NCBI GenBank assembly: GCA_026993355.1
Contig: JALWTX010000008.1
Span: 124,001 to 188,000 of the forward strand
Direction of reading: 5' to 3'
From: Flavobacteriales bacterium
Lineage (GTDB): Bacteria; Bacteroidota; Bacteroidia; Flavobacteriales; Flavobacteriaceae
Length of the DNA: 64,000 nt
The notes under the pieces are model-generated. The model saw only the letters and a list, made by a program, of their open reading frames with translations, searched no databases and was not told the origin of the DNA. This document shows positions 1 through 9,300 of this stretch, in pieces (the stretch's first letter is position 1; each line of letters opens with the position of its first letter). The position numbers were made by a program, and so were the translations under genes.

Positions 1-55
1 CTTTTGTTCAATATGTTGAATGAAATCCGTATGTAACATCGCGTTTTAATATCAC

Positions 56-80
56 AAATGCCTCCGAAGAGGCATTTTAA
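56..80 (-). terminator. Hairpin terminator candidate downstream of proS
   Basis: AAATGCCTC-CGAA-GAGGCATTT perfect 9-bp stem just 3' of the proS stop; T-tract weak. Confidence 0.5.
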
Positions 81-85
81 GGTTA

Positions 86-1561
86 TTAATAAGCTTTGGC
101 AAACAAAACACGTTGTTTGGAAGGTTTACCCGAAATCATATCCACCCCTTCTTCCGCAGGGTTGTCTAACGGGATACAGCGAATAGTGGCTTTGGTTAAT
201 TCTTTAATTTTTTCTTCTGTTTCCGGTGTGCCGTCCCAGTGAGCAGCAATAAAGCCTCCTTTGTTTTCTAATATATCTTTAAATTCTTCAAAACTATCGG
301 CTTTGGTAATATGCGCATCTCTGTAATCTGCCGCTTTTTTATAGAGATTTTCTTGAATATCAGATAATAAATTGTCAATATGTTCATCGACATTTTCAAT
401 GGCGACAATTTCTTTGGATAGGGTGTCACGACGGGCCACTTCGACGGTGCCATTTTCCAAATCGCGGGGACCTATGGCCAAACGGACAGGAACCCCTTTT
501 AGTTCATATTCATTAAACTTCCACCCCGGTTTATAATTATCGCTGTCATCATATTTAACACTGATGCCTCTTGCCTTCAATTTGTTGACAATTTCATCTA
601 CTTTAGCCGAAATTTCTTGGCGTTGTTTGTCTTTTCGGTAAATAGGAATAATGACAACTTGAATAGGAGCCAATTTTGGGGGTAATACTAAACCGTTATC
701 GTCAGAATGGGTCATGATAAGTGCCCCCATTAAGCGAGTAGAAACCCCCCAAGAGGTTGCCCAAACATATTCGAGTGTGCCTTCTTTGGAGAGGAATTTA
801 ACATCAAAAGCTTTAGCAAAATTTTGTCCTAAAAAGTGCGAAGTTCCCGATTGTAAGGCTTTGCCATCTTGCATTAAGGCTTCAATGGTATAAGTGTCTT
901 CAGCACCGGCAAAACGTTCGGTTTCGCTTTTTACTCCTTTAATGACCGGCATAGCCATGAAGTTTTCGGCAAAATCGCCATATACATTTATCATTTGCTG
1001 CGCTTCTTTTACCGCCTCTTCACGGGTGGCATGGGCGGTATGTCCTTCTTGCCATAAGAATTCGGCTGTGCGCAAAAATAATCTGGTTCGCATTTCCCAA
1101 CGCATGACATTGGCCCATTGATTGACCAAAATAGGCAAATCGCGATAAGATTGAATCCAACGTTTGTAGGTATCCCAAATGATTGTTTCGGATGTAGGGC
1201 GTATAATTAATTCTTCTTCGAGTTTGGCAGACGGATCAACCTCTATACCCTTTCCATCTGGTGTGGTGCGCAAGCGGTAGTGGGTTACCACGGCAGCCTC
1301 TTTGGCAAATCCATCAACATGTTTAGCTTCTTTACTAAAATATGATTTTGGAATTAATAAAGGAAAATAAGCATTTTGATGCCCCGTTTCTTTAAACATT
1401 TTATCGAGTTGAGCTTGCATTTTTTCCCAAATGGCATAACCATAAGGTTTTATAACCATCATGCCCCGGATGCCGGAATTTTCTGCTAAGCCTGCTTTTA
1501 CGACTAATTCATTGTACCATTTAGAATAATCTTCGCTGCGTTTTGTTAATTTTTTACTCAT
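86..1561 (-). CDS. proS: Prolyl-tRNA synthetase
   Basis: 491-aa ORF; class II aaRS motifs ([55 protein letters not shown]) of the short archaeal/eukaryal-like ProRS type. Confidence 0.95.
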   Translation of the reverse strand: MSKKLTKRSEDYSKWYNELVVKAGLAENSGIRGMMVIKPYGYAIWEKMQAQLDKMFKETGHQNAYFPLLIPKSYFSKEAKHVDGFAKEAAVVTHYRLRTTPDGKGIEVDPSAKLEEELIIRPTSETIIWDTYKRWIQSYRDLPILVNQWANVMRWEMRTRLFLRTAEFLWQEGHTAHATREEAVKEAQQMINVYGDFAENFMAMPVIKGVKSETERFAGAEDTYTIEALMQDGKALQSGTSHFLGQNFAKAFDVKFLSKEGTLEYVWATSWGVSTRLMGALIMTHSDDNGLVLPPKLAPIQVVIIPIYRKDKQRQEISAKVDEIVNKLKARGISVKYDDSDNYKPGWKFNEYELKGVPVRLAIGPRDLENGTVEVARRDTLSKEIVAIENVDEHIDNLLSDIQENLYKKAADYRDAHITKADSFEEFKDILENKGGFIAAHWDGTPETEEKIKELTKATIRCIPLDNPAEEGVDMISGKPSKQRVLFAKAY

Positions 1562-1607
1562 TTTCAGTGGTTTGGTATAATTGTTGCATTTAATTTAAGT
1601 GCATAAT

Positions 1608-1615
1608 TACCTTTG
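1608..1615 (+). promoter_or_regulatory. Bacteroidota-type -7 promoter element TACCTTTG
   Basis: Matches TAnnTTTG, upstream of the 1677 ORF. Confidence 0.45.
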
Positions 1616-1676
1616 TAGGCAAAATATTTGCAAAGCTAATTATTTTTTATAAATTTAACTTTAAAAATTTTGTTTT

Positions 1677-2894
1677 ATGAAAACCATCTTGCCTTTTCGA
1701 TCTTATTATACCGGCCTTTTGGCTTTGGTTATTGTTTTTTTATTGAGTTCTTGTAACAGCTATTATAATGTATCGGCTGCCGATGGTATTTATGGAGAAG
1801 ACTCCGGAAATGGTTCAGTACCACAACAACAGAAAGTTATTGAAAAAGAAACGGTCATTTTAAAAGAAAATAAGAATAGCCACAAAAGAACCAAGACCGA
1901 TAATAGTGATACCTTTTATGAAGAGTACTTTAAAAATAAAGCCGGTTTGTATCAAGATTTAGACGAAGATGATATTGTAACCGATGACGCATATACAGAT
2001 GAGGATAAGTATGTAGATGACAACGATGACGATAAATACTATATAACTAAAAAAGAAATTTACATTCATAATTATTGTGATGTTGACCCGTGGTTTTACA
2101 CCCCTTATTATCGCCCTTATTACCGTCCTTATTATTCCGGTTCCAATTTTTATATAGGCTTTAACTGGGGCTACAATTATTACGATCCTTTTTACGATCC
2201 TTATACTTATTGGGGCTATTATCCCAGCTATTATAATCCCTATTATGGCGGCTATTATGGTTATGGTGGTTATTATTACGGGCCTTACAATAATTATTAT
2301 TATAATCCGAGACGGGCTTATATCCGAGGACGTCGCGGTTATGTTTCCAGAAGAGGCAGCAGAACACAACCACGTTATACTTCACGTACCTCACGTAGAA
2401 GTGTAACTAATTCAGAAGGAAGACGCGGAAGGACCAATACCAATGGTCGTGTAGGAAGAGCGGGTAGAAACGGCACGCAAATTTCAAGAGAGGGGAGAGG
2501 CAGCAGAACAGGACATTATACGCCGGGGACGCAGCGTGGAAATGTGAATGGCAGAAGTGGGCGAGGTAATAGAGGTGGTCGATCTATCCATTATGTAAAA
2601 CCCACAGGACGACCTGTTTACCGTGGCAAACCAGATAGAAATAAATCCGTGCACACGGCACGGGGAAGAAGCAGGCGTTATATATCTCACTCAACCTATA
2701 GAGCAGAAAGACAGCGGCCTGTACGCAGAAGAAATACTTCAGAATCTTCTCATTCCCGTACAATTTATTCAGATCATTCAACACATCAAACGCATATTTA
2801 TCGCCCTTCTTTTTCTTCCGGCTCTAACAGCCATAGTTATTCGGGACATTCAAGTTCTTCAAGACGATCTAACAGTGGAAGACGTAGAAGATAA
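1677..2894 (+). CDS. Low-complexity lipoprotein-like protein, Tyr-rich then Arg/Gly/Ser-rich
   Basis: Signal/lipobox-like N-terminus (LLSSCNS), acidic segment, YYRPYYRPYY...YYGGYYGYGGYYYGPYNNYYY tract, then RGRRG/RSGRGNRGGRS tail. Confidence 0.7.
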   Translation: MKTILPFRSYYTGLLALVIVFLLSSCNSYYNVSAADGIYGEDSGNGSVPQQQKVIEKETVILKENKNSHKRTKTDNSDTFYEEYFKNKAGLYQDLDEDDIVTDDAYTDEDKYVDDNDDDKYYITKKEIYIHNYCDVDPWFYTPYYRPYYRPYYSGSNFYIGFNWGYNYYDPFYDPYTYWGYYPSYYNPYYGGYYGYGGYYYGPYNNYYYNPRRAYIRGRRGYVSRRGSRTQPRYTSRTSRRSVTNSEGRRGRTNTNGRVGRAGRNGTQISREGRGSRTGHYTPGTQRGNVNGRSGRGNRGGRSIHYVKPTGRPVYRGKPDRNKSVHTARGRSRRYISHSTYRAERQRPVRRRNTSESSHSRTIYSDHSTHQTHIYRPSFSSGSNSHSYSGHSSSSRRSNSGRRRR

Positions 2895-2932
2895 AAAAGT
2901 TTAATGAATCATTAAATCAAAGTAAATTTTAT

Positions 2933-4459
2933 ATGAAACTTACATATGCCTTATTATTTATTTTAATTATTTCGGGAAATATTTTTGCGCAAAATTTTGA
3001 AGATGCCTGGCGTTATAGCCAAGACAATCCATATGGTACCGCACGTTTTACAGCTATGTCCGGCGCATTTAGTTCATTAGGTGGCGATTTAAGTGCTATC
3101 GGATTGAATCCGGCGGGAACGACCACTTTTGCTACCAACCGCATGACCGGTACATTTTCTTTTTATAACACCCAAAATAACACCAATTATTTTGGCCAAA
3201 ATACCTCTGCTAATTACACTTCTTTTGACGACCGGTTTTTGGGGATAGATCAAATAGGGGCAGTTTGGGTTTTCAAGTCTGAGGTAAATGATTGGAATAA
3301 AATTGCTCTGGCCATTAACTACAATAAAGATGCAGATTATGGCAATTACTTTATCGCTAAAGGTTTAAATACAGCCGGACATTCCGTAACCAATTATTTT
3401 GTTGATAATGCCAATGGTGTGGCTTTGGCCGATATTAAATTAATTGACGGCTTCGATGAGGATTATAAATGGCTTGGTGAAAATTTGGGTTTTAATGCCC
3501 AGCAAGCCTATTTGGGTTATCAAGCTTATGTAATAAATGCTGTAGACCCCAATGACGATACCAATACGCAATATACGCCTAATGCCGTGTATTCACAAGT
3601 TTATCATGAAAACACTCTTAGCAGTTCAGGGCGAAAATCTCATATTGATTTTAATATTGCCGGAACTTACCAACACAAACTTCAATTAGGTTTTTCTTTA
3701 ACTGCCTATAGCATTGATTACGCCGAGAATAATACTATTACCGAAAGCGGATATGATGCTTCATCGGATTTGCAGTATCTCAAGTTTAGGAATAGTTTGC
3801 GGGTTGAAGGATCGGGCTTAGCTTTAAAATTTGGAGCGATATACAAAATTGCACAAGGTATAAAATTAAGTCTGGCTTATCATTCACCCCAATGGTTAGA
3901 GATAAATGAATATCTTAAACAGGGTATTCATACAGAAATGGGCAACGGTGATGTATTTGATATACAACCAACAATTGAAAATGCTTTTGCCCCCTATAAA
4001 ATAATTACACCTTCCAAAGTAATTATAGGTGCTTCGGCAGTGATAAATAAACGAGCAGTTATATCGGGAGATTATACCTATCAAAATATGAGCCACTTGC
4101 ATTTTAAAGAAAAAGATAAAAATGCCGATACAAGCTATTTTGATGCAATAAATGCTAGTATAGCCAATGATATGCAACCGGTACATCAATTAAGTTTGGG
4201 CGGAGAACTGAAGTTTAACCAATTATTTTTACGTGCCGGTACTTACACAGCTACTTCGCCGGTAAAGGGCTCCGCCAGTTTATTTTCTAAATATGGCTAT
4301 TCTTTTGGTGCCGGCTACAATTTTGGTATGTTTGTGATTGATGCCGCCTTTATGCAGTCTCATACAGAACAAGCACGAACACTATTGGGCTTGCCTGATC
4401 AAAGTGTCATTAATGGACAAACCAACCGCTATGTGATTGGCATCCGCTATAATTTTTAA
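2933..4459 (+). CDS. Outer membrane protein transport protein (OmpP1/FadL-like beta-barrel)
   Basis: Signal peptide; ARFTAMSGAFSSLGGDLSAIGLNPAGTTTFATNRMT motif; C-terminal ...YVIGIRYNF. Confidence 0.8.
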   Translation: MKLTYALLFILIISGNIFAQNFEDAWRYSQDNPYGTARFTAMSGAFSSLGGDLSAIGLNPAGTTTFATNRMTGTFSFYNTQNNTNYFGQNTSANYTSFDDRFLGIDQIGAVWVFKSEVNDWNKIALAINYNKDADYGNYFIAKGLNTAGHSVTNYFVDNANGVALADIKLIDGFDEDYKWLGENLGFNAQQAYLGYQAYVINAVDPNDDTNTQYTPNAVYSQVYHENTLSSSGRKSHIDFNIAGTYQHKLQLGFSLTAYSIDYAENNTITESGYDASSDLQYLKFRNSLRVEGSGLALKFGAIYKIAQGIKLSLAYHSPQWLEINEYLKQGIHTEMGNGDVFDIQPTIENAFAPYKIITPSKVIIGASAVINKRAVISGDYTYQNMSHLHFKEKDKNADTSYFDAINASIANDMQPVHQLSLGGELKFNQLFLRAGTYTATSPVKGSASLFSKYGYSFGAGYNFGMFVIDAAFMQSHTEQARTLLGLPDQSVINGQTNRYVIGIRYNF

Positions 4460-4475
4460 AATTTAATGATATACT

Positions 4476-4500
4476 AAAGCCTGTTTATGCAGGCTTTTTC
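4476..4500 (+). terminator. Intrinsic terminator
   Basis: AAAGCCTG-tttatg-CAGGCTTT followed by TTC TTT. Confidence 0.75.
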
Positions 4501-4507
4501 TTTATTT

Positions 4508-4828
4508 ATGAAACAGTCATCAGATTTTTATGATCGTGTTTTGGCAGTTGTTAAACAAATTCCCTACGGAAAAGTTACAACTTATGGTTTAATAGCGCAG
4601 TATTTGGGACAAAAGAAAAGCGCAAGAATGGTCGGTTGGGTGTTAAATAAACAAAAAGGCAAACCTGATATTCCAGCACACCGCGTTGTCAACAGTAAAG
4701 GATTGTTATCCGGAAAAATGCATTTTGAAGGAACAAATTTAATGGAACAACTACTGATTAGTGAAGGTATTCCGGTCGAAAATAACCAAATTGTCAATTT
4801 AGATAAATATCTTTGGCAACCTGAATAA
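4508..4828 (+). CDS. MGMT-family alkyltransferase-like (ATL) DNA-binding protein
   Basis: IPYGKVTTYGLIAQYLG...SARMVGWVLN...IPAHRVVNSKGLLSG; catalytic Cys replaced by Ala. Track start 4487 lies within the terminator hairpin, so M at 4508 is preferred. Confidence 0.88.
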   Translation: MKQSSDFYDRVLAVVKQIPYGKVTTYGLIAQYLGQKKSARMVGWVLNKQKGKPDIPAHRVVNSKGLLSGKMHFEGTNLMEQLLISEGIPVENNQIVNLDKYLWQPE

Positions 4829-4886
4829 TTTTTCTTTTTTTATTAAAAAGCCCATTTTTGTAAGCAGATAAATTCAAAATTATCCT

Positions 4887-4894
4887 TAGATTTG
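4887..4894 (+). promoter_or_regulatory. TAGATTTG promoter core for fhs
   Basis: TAnnTTTG about 20 bp upstream of the likely ATG. Confidence 0.45.
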
Positions 4895-4912
4895 TCGTCA
4901 TTAAAATTGAAA

Positions 4913-6589
4913 ATGATGCCTCAAACCTATTTATCGGATATAGAAATTGCCAACCGTGTTAAACCGGAAAAAATAAAAAAAATTGCCAAAAAATTAGGGA
5001 TAAACAGTGATGATTTAGAACCTTACGGTAAATATAAAGCCAAATTGCCTCTCTATTTAATTGATGAGGAAAAAATAAAACAACATCATTTAATTTTGGT
5101 GACAGCCTTAACGCCCACACCTGCGGGTGAAGGCAAAACAACGGTGAGTGTTGGGTTGGCTGACGGCTTAAATAAAATAGGAAAACAAGCAACTGTTGTA
5201 TTAAGAGAACCTTCTTTAGGGCCGGTTTTTGGTATTAAAGGTGGTGCTGCCGGTGGCGGCTATGCGCAAGTAATTCCGATGGAAGAAATTAATTTGCATT
5301 TTACAGGTGATTTTGCTGCTGTAGAAAAAGCAAATAATCTGCTGTCCGCTTTGATTGATAATCATATTCATCACCACAACAACCTAAAATTAGATGTCCG
5401 GCAGATTTTCTGGAAACGTGTAATGGACATGAATGACCGGGGACTGCGCCATATCGTGGCCGGATTAGGTGGGAAAACCAATGGTGTCCCGCGTGAAGAC
5501 GGCTTTAATATTACCCCGGCATCGGAGGTGATGGCTATTTTGTGTTTGGCTAAAGATTTAGCTGATTTAAAACAAAAACTCGGGAATATTTTAGTTGGTT
5601 TAAATATGGATGGCGAGCCGGTTTATGCACGTGACTTAAAAGCACAAGATGCGATGACCATTTTGCTCAAAGATGCTATTAAACCTAATTTAGTTCAAAC
5701 CCTTGAACATAATCCGGCTATTATTCATGGCGGCCCTTTTGCCAATATTGCCCAAGGAACAAATTCTATTATAGCTACGAAAATGGGATTATCTTTAAGT
5801 GATTATGTGGTAACGGAAGCCGGTTTTGGGGCTGATTTAGGCGCCGAAAAATTTTTAAATATCAAAAGTGTTTATGGGGGATTAAATCCCGAAGCCGTTA
5901 TTTTAGTGGTTACAGTAAGGGCATTGCGCCATCATGGCGGGCAAAAAGACTTTAACCGGCCTGATTTGGAAGCTGTAAAAAGAGGTTTTGCCAATGTTGA
6001 AAAACACATTGAAAATATTGAAAAATTTGGGATTAAACCAATAATTGCCATCAATAAGTTTCCTCATGATACACCTGAAGAAATTGCTTTCGTAAAGGAG
6101 GTTGCCGCAAAAAAAGGGGTACAAGCCATTTTAGCAGAAGAATGGGCAAAGGGAGGAGAAGGAACGGTTGATTTAGCACAAGCGGTGGTTGATCTAATTG
6201 CCCAAAAAGCAAATCATTTTAAACCTTTATACAAATGGGAGCAGCCTGTAAAAGAAAAAATTGCCAAAATAGCCCGGGAAATATATGGTGCTAATGATGT
6301 CGAATACTCTAAAAAAGCCTTAACGACTATTCGTAACATTGAAAAATTAGGTTATGACCATCTGCCGATTGTTATGGCAAAAACACAAAAATCTTTATCT
6401 GACAATCCTGCAAAATTGGGCAGGCCGGCAGATTTTAATGTTTTTGTTAGAGAAGTAGAGATAAATACAGGGGCGGGATTTATCATTCCTATTTTGGGAA
6501 AAATGATGCGTATGCCCGGTTTACCCTCCAAACCTGCCAGTGAAAATATGCATATTGATGCGGAGGGGAATATCACAGGTTTATCTTAA
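4913..6589 (+). CDS. fhs: Formate--tetrahydrofolate ligase
   Basis: TPTPAGEGKTTVSVGLADGL, REPSLGPVFGIKGGAAGGGYAQVIPMEEINLHFTGD. The TTG at 4892 overlaps the promoter core, so ATG at 4913/4916 is preferred. Confidence 0.96.
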   Translation: MMPQTYLSDIEIANRVKPEKIKKIAKKLGINSDDLEPYGKYKAKLPLYLIDEEKIKQHHLILVTALTPTPAGEGKTTVSVGLADGLNKIGKQATVVLREPSLGPVFGIKGGAAGGGYAQVIPMEEINLHFTGDFAAVEKANNLLSALIDNHIHHHNNLKLDVRQIFWKRVMDMNDRGLRHIVAGLGGKTNGVPREDGFNITPASEVMAILCLAKDLADLKQKLGNILVGLNMDGEPVYARDLKAQDAMTILLKDAIKPNLVQTLEHNPAIIHGGPFANIAQGTNSIIATKMGLSLSDYVVTEAGFGADLGAEKFLNIKSVYGGLNPEAVILVVTVRALRHHGGQKDFNRPDLEAVKRGFANVEKHIENIEKFGIKPIIAINKFPHDTPEEIAFVKEVAAKKGVQAILAEEWAKGGEGTVDLAQAVVDLIAQKANHFKPLYKWEQPVKEKIAKIAREIYGANDVEYSKKALTTIRNIEKLGYDHLPIVMAKTQKSLSDNPAKLGRPADFNVFVREVEINTGAGFIIPILGKMMRMPGLPSKPASENMHIDAEGNITGLS

Positions 6590-6604
6590 ATGAGGGACAG
6601 TGTT

Positions 6605-7858
6605 TTACTTTAAATAACCAAAAAACAAGTAAGTAACCAAAATAGCGGTAATAATACCGGCAATGTCCGCTATTATACCGGCAGTTGCAGCATAGCGTGT
6701 TTTTTTGATACCTACAGAGCCAAAATAAACCGCCAATACATAAAAAGTTGTTTCGGTGCTACCTTGCAATATGGAGGTCAAATGGCCTACAAAACTATCT
6801 ACACCATAATCTACCCAACTTTCTACCATGGCAGCACGGGCGCCACCACCGGTTAAAGGTTTCATAAAAGCGGTCGGTAAGCCATCGACAAAACGTGTGT
6901 CTACACCGAGGTGCATAAAAAGAAATTTAAAAAAATCTAAAACGTAATCCATTGCTCCCGACGCTGTAAAAACCCCAATGGCTGCCAGCATGGCTACAAG
7001 GTAGGGAATGATGCTAACGGCTACTTGAAAACCATCTTTGGCCCCTTCTATAAATGCATCGTAAATATTAATTTTCTTGAACAAAGCTACACTGATAAAG
7101 GCGATAATGATCGTAAATAAAATAATGTTACTTAATAAATTAGTGAAGATGCTAATTTTTTCCGGATCTTTTAAATAATAGACATATCCGGCAATTCCAC
7201 CAATTAATAAGGTCATTCCTCCCAAATAAGCTAAAATAACTTTGTTAAATAAATTTATTTTTTGAATAAATGCAGTGTAGATTAATCCGACCAAACTTGA
7301 GACAAAAGTCGCAATTAAAATAGGGAGAAAAACATCCGTTGGATTGGCAGAGCCTTTCATACTGCGAAGGGCTAAAATACTAACTGGAATTAGCGTTAAT
7401 CCGGAGGTATTCAAAACCAAAAACATAATCTGTGCATTGCTGGCCGTGTCTTTTTCCGGATTTAAACTTTGTAGGTCTTTCATGGCTTTCAATCCCAGTG
7501 GGGTTGCAGCATTGTCTAAGCCTAACATATTGGCCGAAAAATTCATCATCATAGACCCGATAGCCGGATGATTTTTCGGTACTTCAGGAAATAAACGGGT
7601 AAACAAGGGGCTGACAAGACGTGCCAAAATTTGAATCATGCCACCTTTTTCACCTATCTTCATAATTCCCATCCATAAAGCTAAAATGCCGGTTAGCCCC
7701 AGCGACAATTCAAAACCTAGCTTGGAGCGTTCAAAAAGCGCTTTCATCATAGTTGAAAAAACCGTTACATCACCTAAAAAAATCAATTTAATTAATCCGA
7801 CAATAAAAGCAATTAAAAAAAATCCAACCCAAATATAATTAAGCGCCATAAAAAACAA
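6605..7858 (-). CDS. Nucleoside recognition / spore maturation protein A-B fusion family membrane protein
   Basis: GLTGILALWMGIMKIGEKGG, FSANMLGLDNAATPLGLKAM, GGGARAAMVESWVDYGVDSFVG...GSTETTFYVLAVYFGSVGIKKTRYA. Confidence 0.85.
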   Translation of the reverse strand: MFFMALNYIWVGFFLIAFIVGLIKLIFLGDVTVFSTMMKALFERSKLGFELSLGLTGILALWMGIMKIGEKGGMIQILARLVSPLFTRLFPEVPKNHPAIGSMMMNFSANMLGLDNAATPLGLKAMKDLQSLNPEKDTASNAQIMFLVLNTSGLTLIPVSILALRSMKGSANPTDVFLPILIATFVSSLVGLIYTAFIQKINLFNKVILAYLGGMTLLIGGIAGYVYYLKDPEKISIFTNLLSNIILFTIIIAFISVALFKKINIYDAFIEGAKDGFQVAVSIIPYLVAMLAAIGVFTASGAMDYVLDFFKFLFMHLGVDTRFVDGLPTAFMKPLTGGGARAAMVESWVDYGVDSFVGHLTSILQGSTETTFYVLAVYFGSVGIKKTRYAATAGIIADIAGIITAILVTYLFFGYLK

Positions 7859-7876
7859 TTAATAAGTCAAAATGAA

Positions 7877-9019
7877 TTATACTTTAATGAATATTTTTCG
7901 TCTGTACATCCACCAAGCTACAAAGATATAAAAAATGACGACACTTAAGGCATACAGCATGGACGCCATCGAATTGTCGCCTAGCCACGAAGTATAGAAG
8001 TGGTGGTAAAGCCAAGCGTGTATCGGCTTGTTGGTGCCCGGTATGTGTAATGAGTAAAAGGCTTTGGTAATAAATACGGATAGCGTAAATATGGCAATGG
8101 CATTCATCCCTAGATATTTAAATATATTGCCCCATCTTTGATAGTTTAAAATATCGACTATAAAGTAAATAACTGCAAAAAATAAATAAGCTAATCCACC
8201 GGTGTACAAAACATAACTACTGGTCCATAAACGTTTGTTTAGTGGAAAACTGTGGCTCCACAACCATCCTAAAAGCCATAATATTAGGCCAATACCAACA
8301 AAAAGAATTAGTTTTGCATAGGGTGAAATACGGGGATTAACCAATAACAAGCCTAAAAAAATACCTAAAATAGTGGTGGCTATGGCCGGCAAAGTGCTCA
8401 AAAGTCCTTCCGGATCGTAGTTTCCCTGTACATATCCTGTTTTTTCATAATGTTTCCACATATGATTTTTGCCCAAAACTTTCCTGTCTATCACCGAGGC
8501 TAAATTATTTTGCGGCGTTAATGAGGTTTTCTCTCCATTAATTTTAATTTGTGTCATGGCATACCAATAACCGCCTAAAATAAGGATAAGTAACATTAGA
8601 TACCATTTCCAATTTTTAACACGGATAAATAACAAGGCACTTAACAAAAAAACTAAACCAATGCGTTGTAAAACACCGGGCAAACGCAAATGAGATAAAT
8701 CTCTGACAAAAGGAAAATGGAAGATAAAACCGGCTAATATTAAACCGATTAAGATGATTTTTAGGCTACGTATTATTATTTTACTATATAATTGGTGATT
8801 GACATACTGGCGTTTGTTATGATAGGCAAATACAATTGATGTACCGACAATGAACAGAAAAAATGGAAATACCAAATCGGTAGCCGTTAAGCCATGCCAC
8901 GGTGCATGCTCTAATGGGGCATATATATGCCGCCAAGTTCCCGGCGTATTAACCATAATCATAAAAGCTATGGTTAGGCCTCTGAAAATATCGATAGATG
9001 TAAAGCGTTTCTTGTTCAT
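7877..9019 (-). CDS. Heparan-alpha-glucosaminide N-acetyltransferase-like (DUF1624/DUF5009) acyltransferase
   Basis: RFTSIDIFRGLTIAFMIMVNTPGTW...HAPWHGLTATDLVFPFFLFIVGTSI multi-TM protein. Confidence 0.85.
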   Translation of the reverse strand: MNKKRFTSIDIFRGLTIAFMIMVNTPGTWRHIYAPLEHAPWHGLTATDLVFPFFLFIVGTSIVFAYHNKRQYVNHQLYSKIIIRSLKIILIGLILAGFIFHFPFVRDLSHLRLPGVLQRIGLVFLLSALLFIRVKNWKWYLMLLILILGGYWYAMTQIKINGEKTSLTPQNNLASVIDRKVLGKNHMWKHYEKTGYVQGNYDPEGLLSTLPAIATTILGIFLGLLLVNPRISPYAKLILFVGIGLILWLLGWLWSHSFPLNKRLWTSSYVLYTGGLAYLFFAVIYFIVDILNYQRWGNIFKYLGMNAIAIFTLSVFITKAFYSLHIPGTNKPIHAWLYHHFYTSWLGDNSMASMLYALSVVIFYIFVAWWMYRRKIFIKV

Positions 9020-9268
9020 TTGTTTGTTGCCTTAAAAATAAAAAAATAAAATTTGAAAATGACTGATGTTTAAATCTTTATCTACTTTTTAAGGAATTAT
9101 TATTTTTTTAGCATTTTATAAACTTAACTGATATTAAAATCTGTGTTTTAACTTAACTAGTTAAATCTATCGTAAGATATAGTGGGTGTTTTGCGGGGAT
9201 AAATCAAATTTTTAAGCAATCTTTTGATAATTTTATGTTAATCTGTCTTTCTTTTAAGGTCAATAGCT

Positions 9269-9276
9269 TATATTTG
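9269..9276 (+). promoter_or_regulatory. TATATTTG promoter core
   Basis: TAnnTTTG 25 bp upstream of ATG at 9301. Confidence 0.45.
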
Positions 9277-9300
9277 TTTAATTATTATTACCAAAATTCT

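Noticed and set aside
1959-2784. Antisense and overlapping ORFs (1959-2369 -, 2161-2394 -, 2484-2690 -, 2584-2784 -, 2623-2904 +)
   Set aside because: All lie over the low-complexity Tyr/Arg-rich gene. Repetitive Tyr codons read as Ile-rich or Asn/His-rich nonsense in other frames.
4487-4507. Upstream start MQAFSLF for the ATL protein
   Set aside because: It initiates inside the terminator hairpin of the preceding gene; the family N-terminus aligns better from Met 4508.
9153-9164. Perfect palindrome TTAACTAGTTAA upstream of the unknown 600-aa protein as an operator
   Set aside because: A 12-bp AT-rich palindrome in AT-rich intergenic sequence is weak evidence without conservation.
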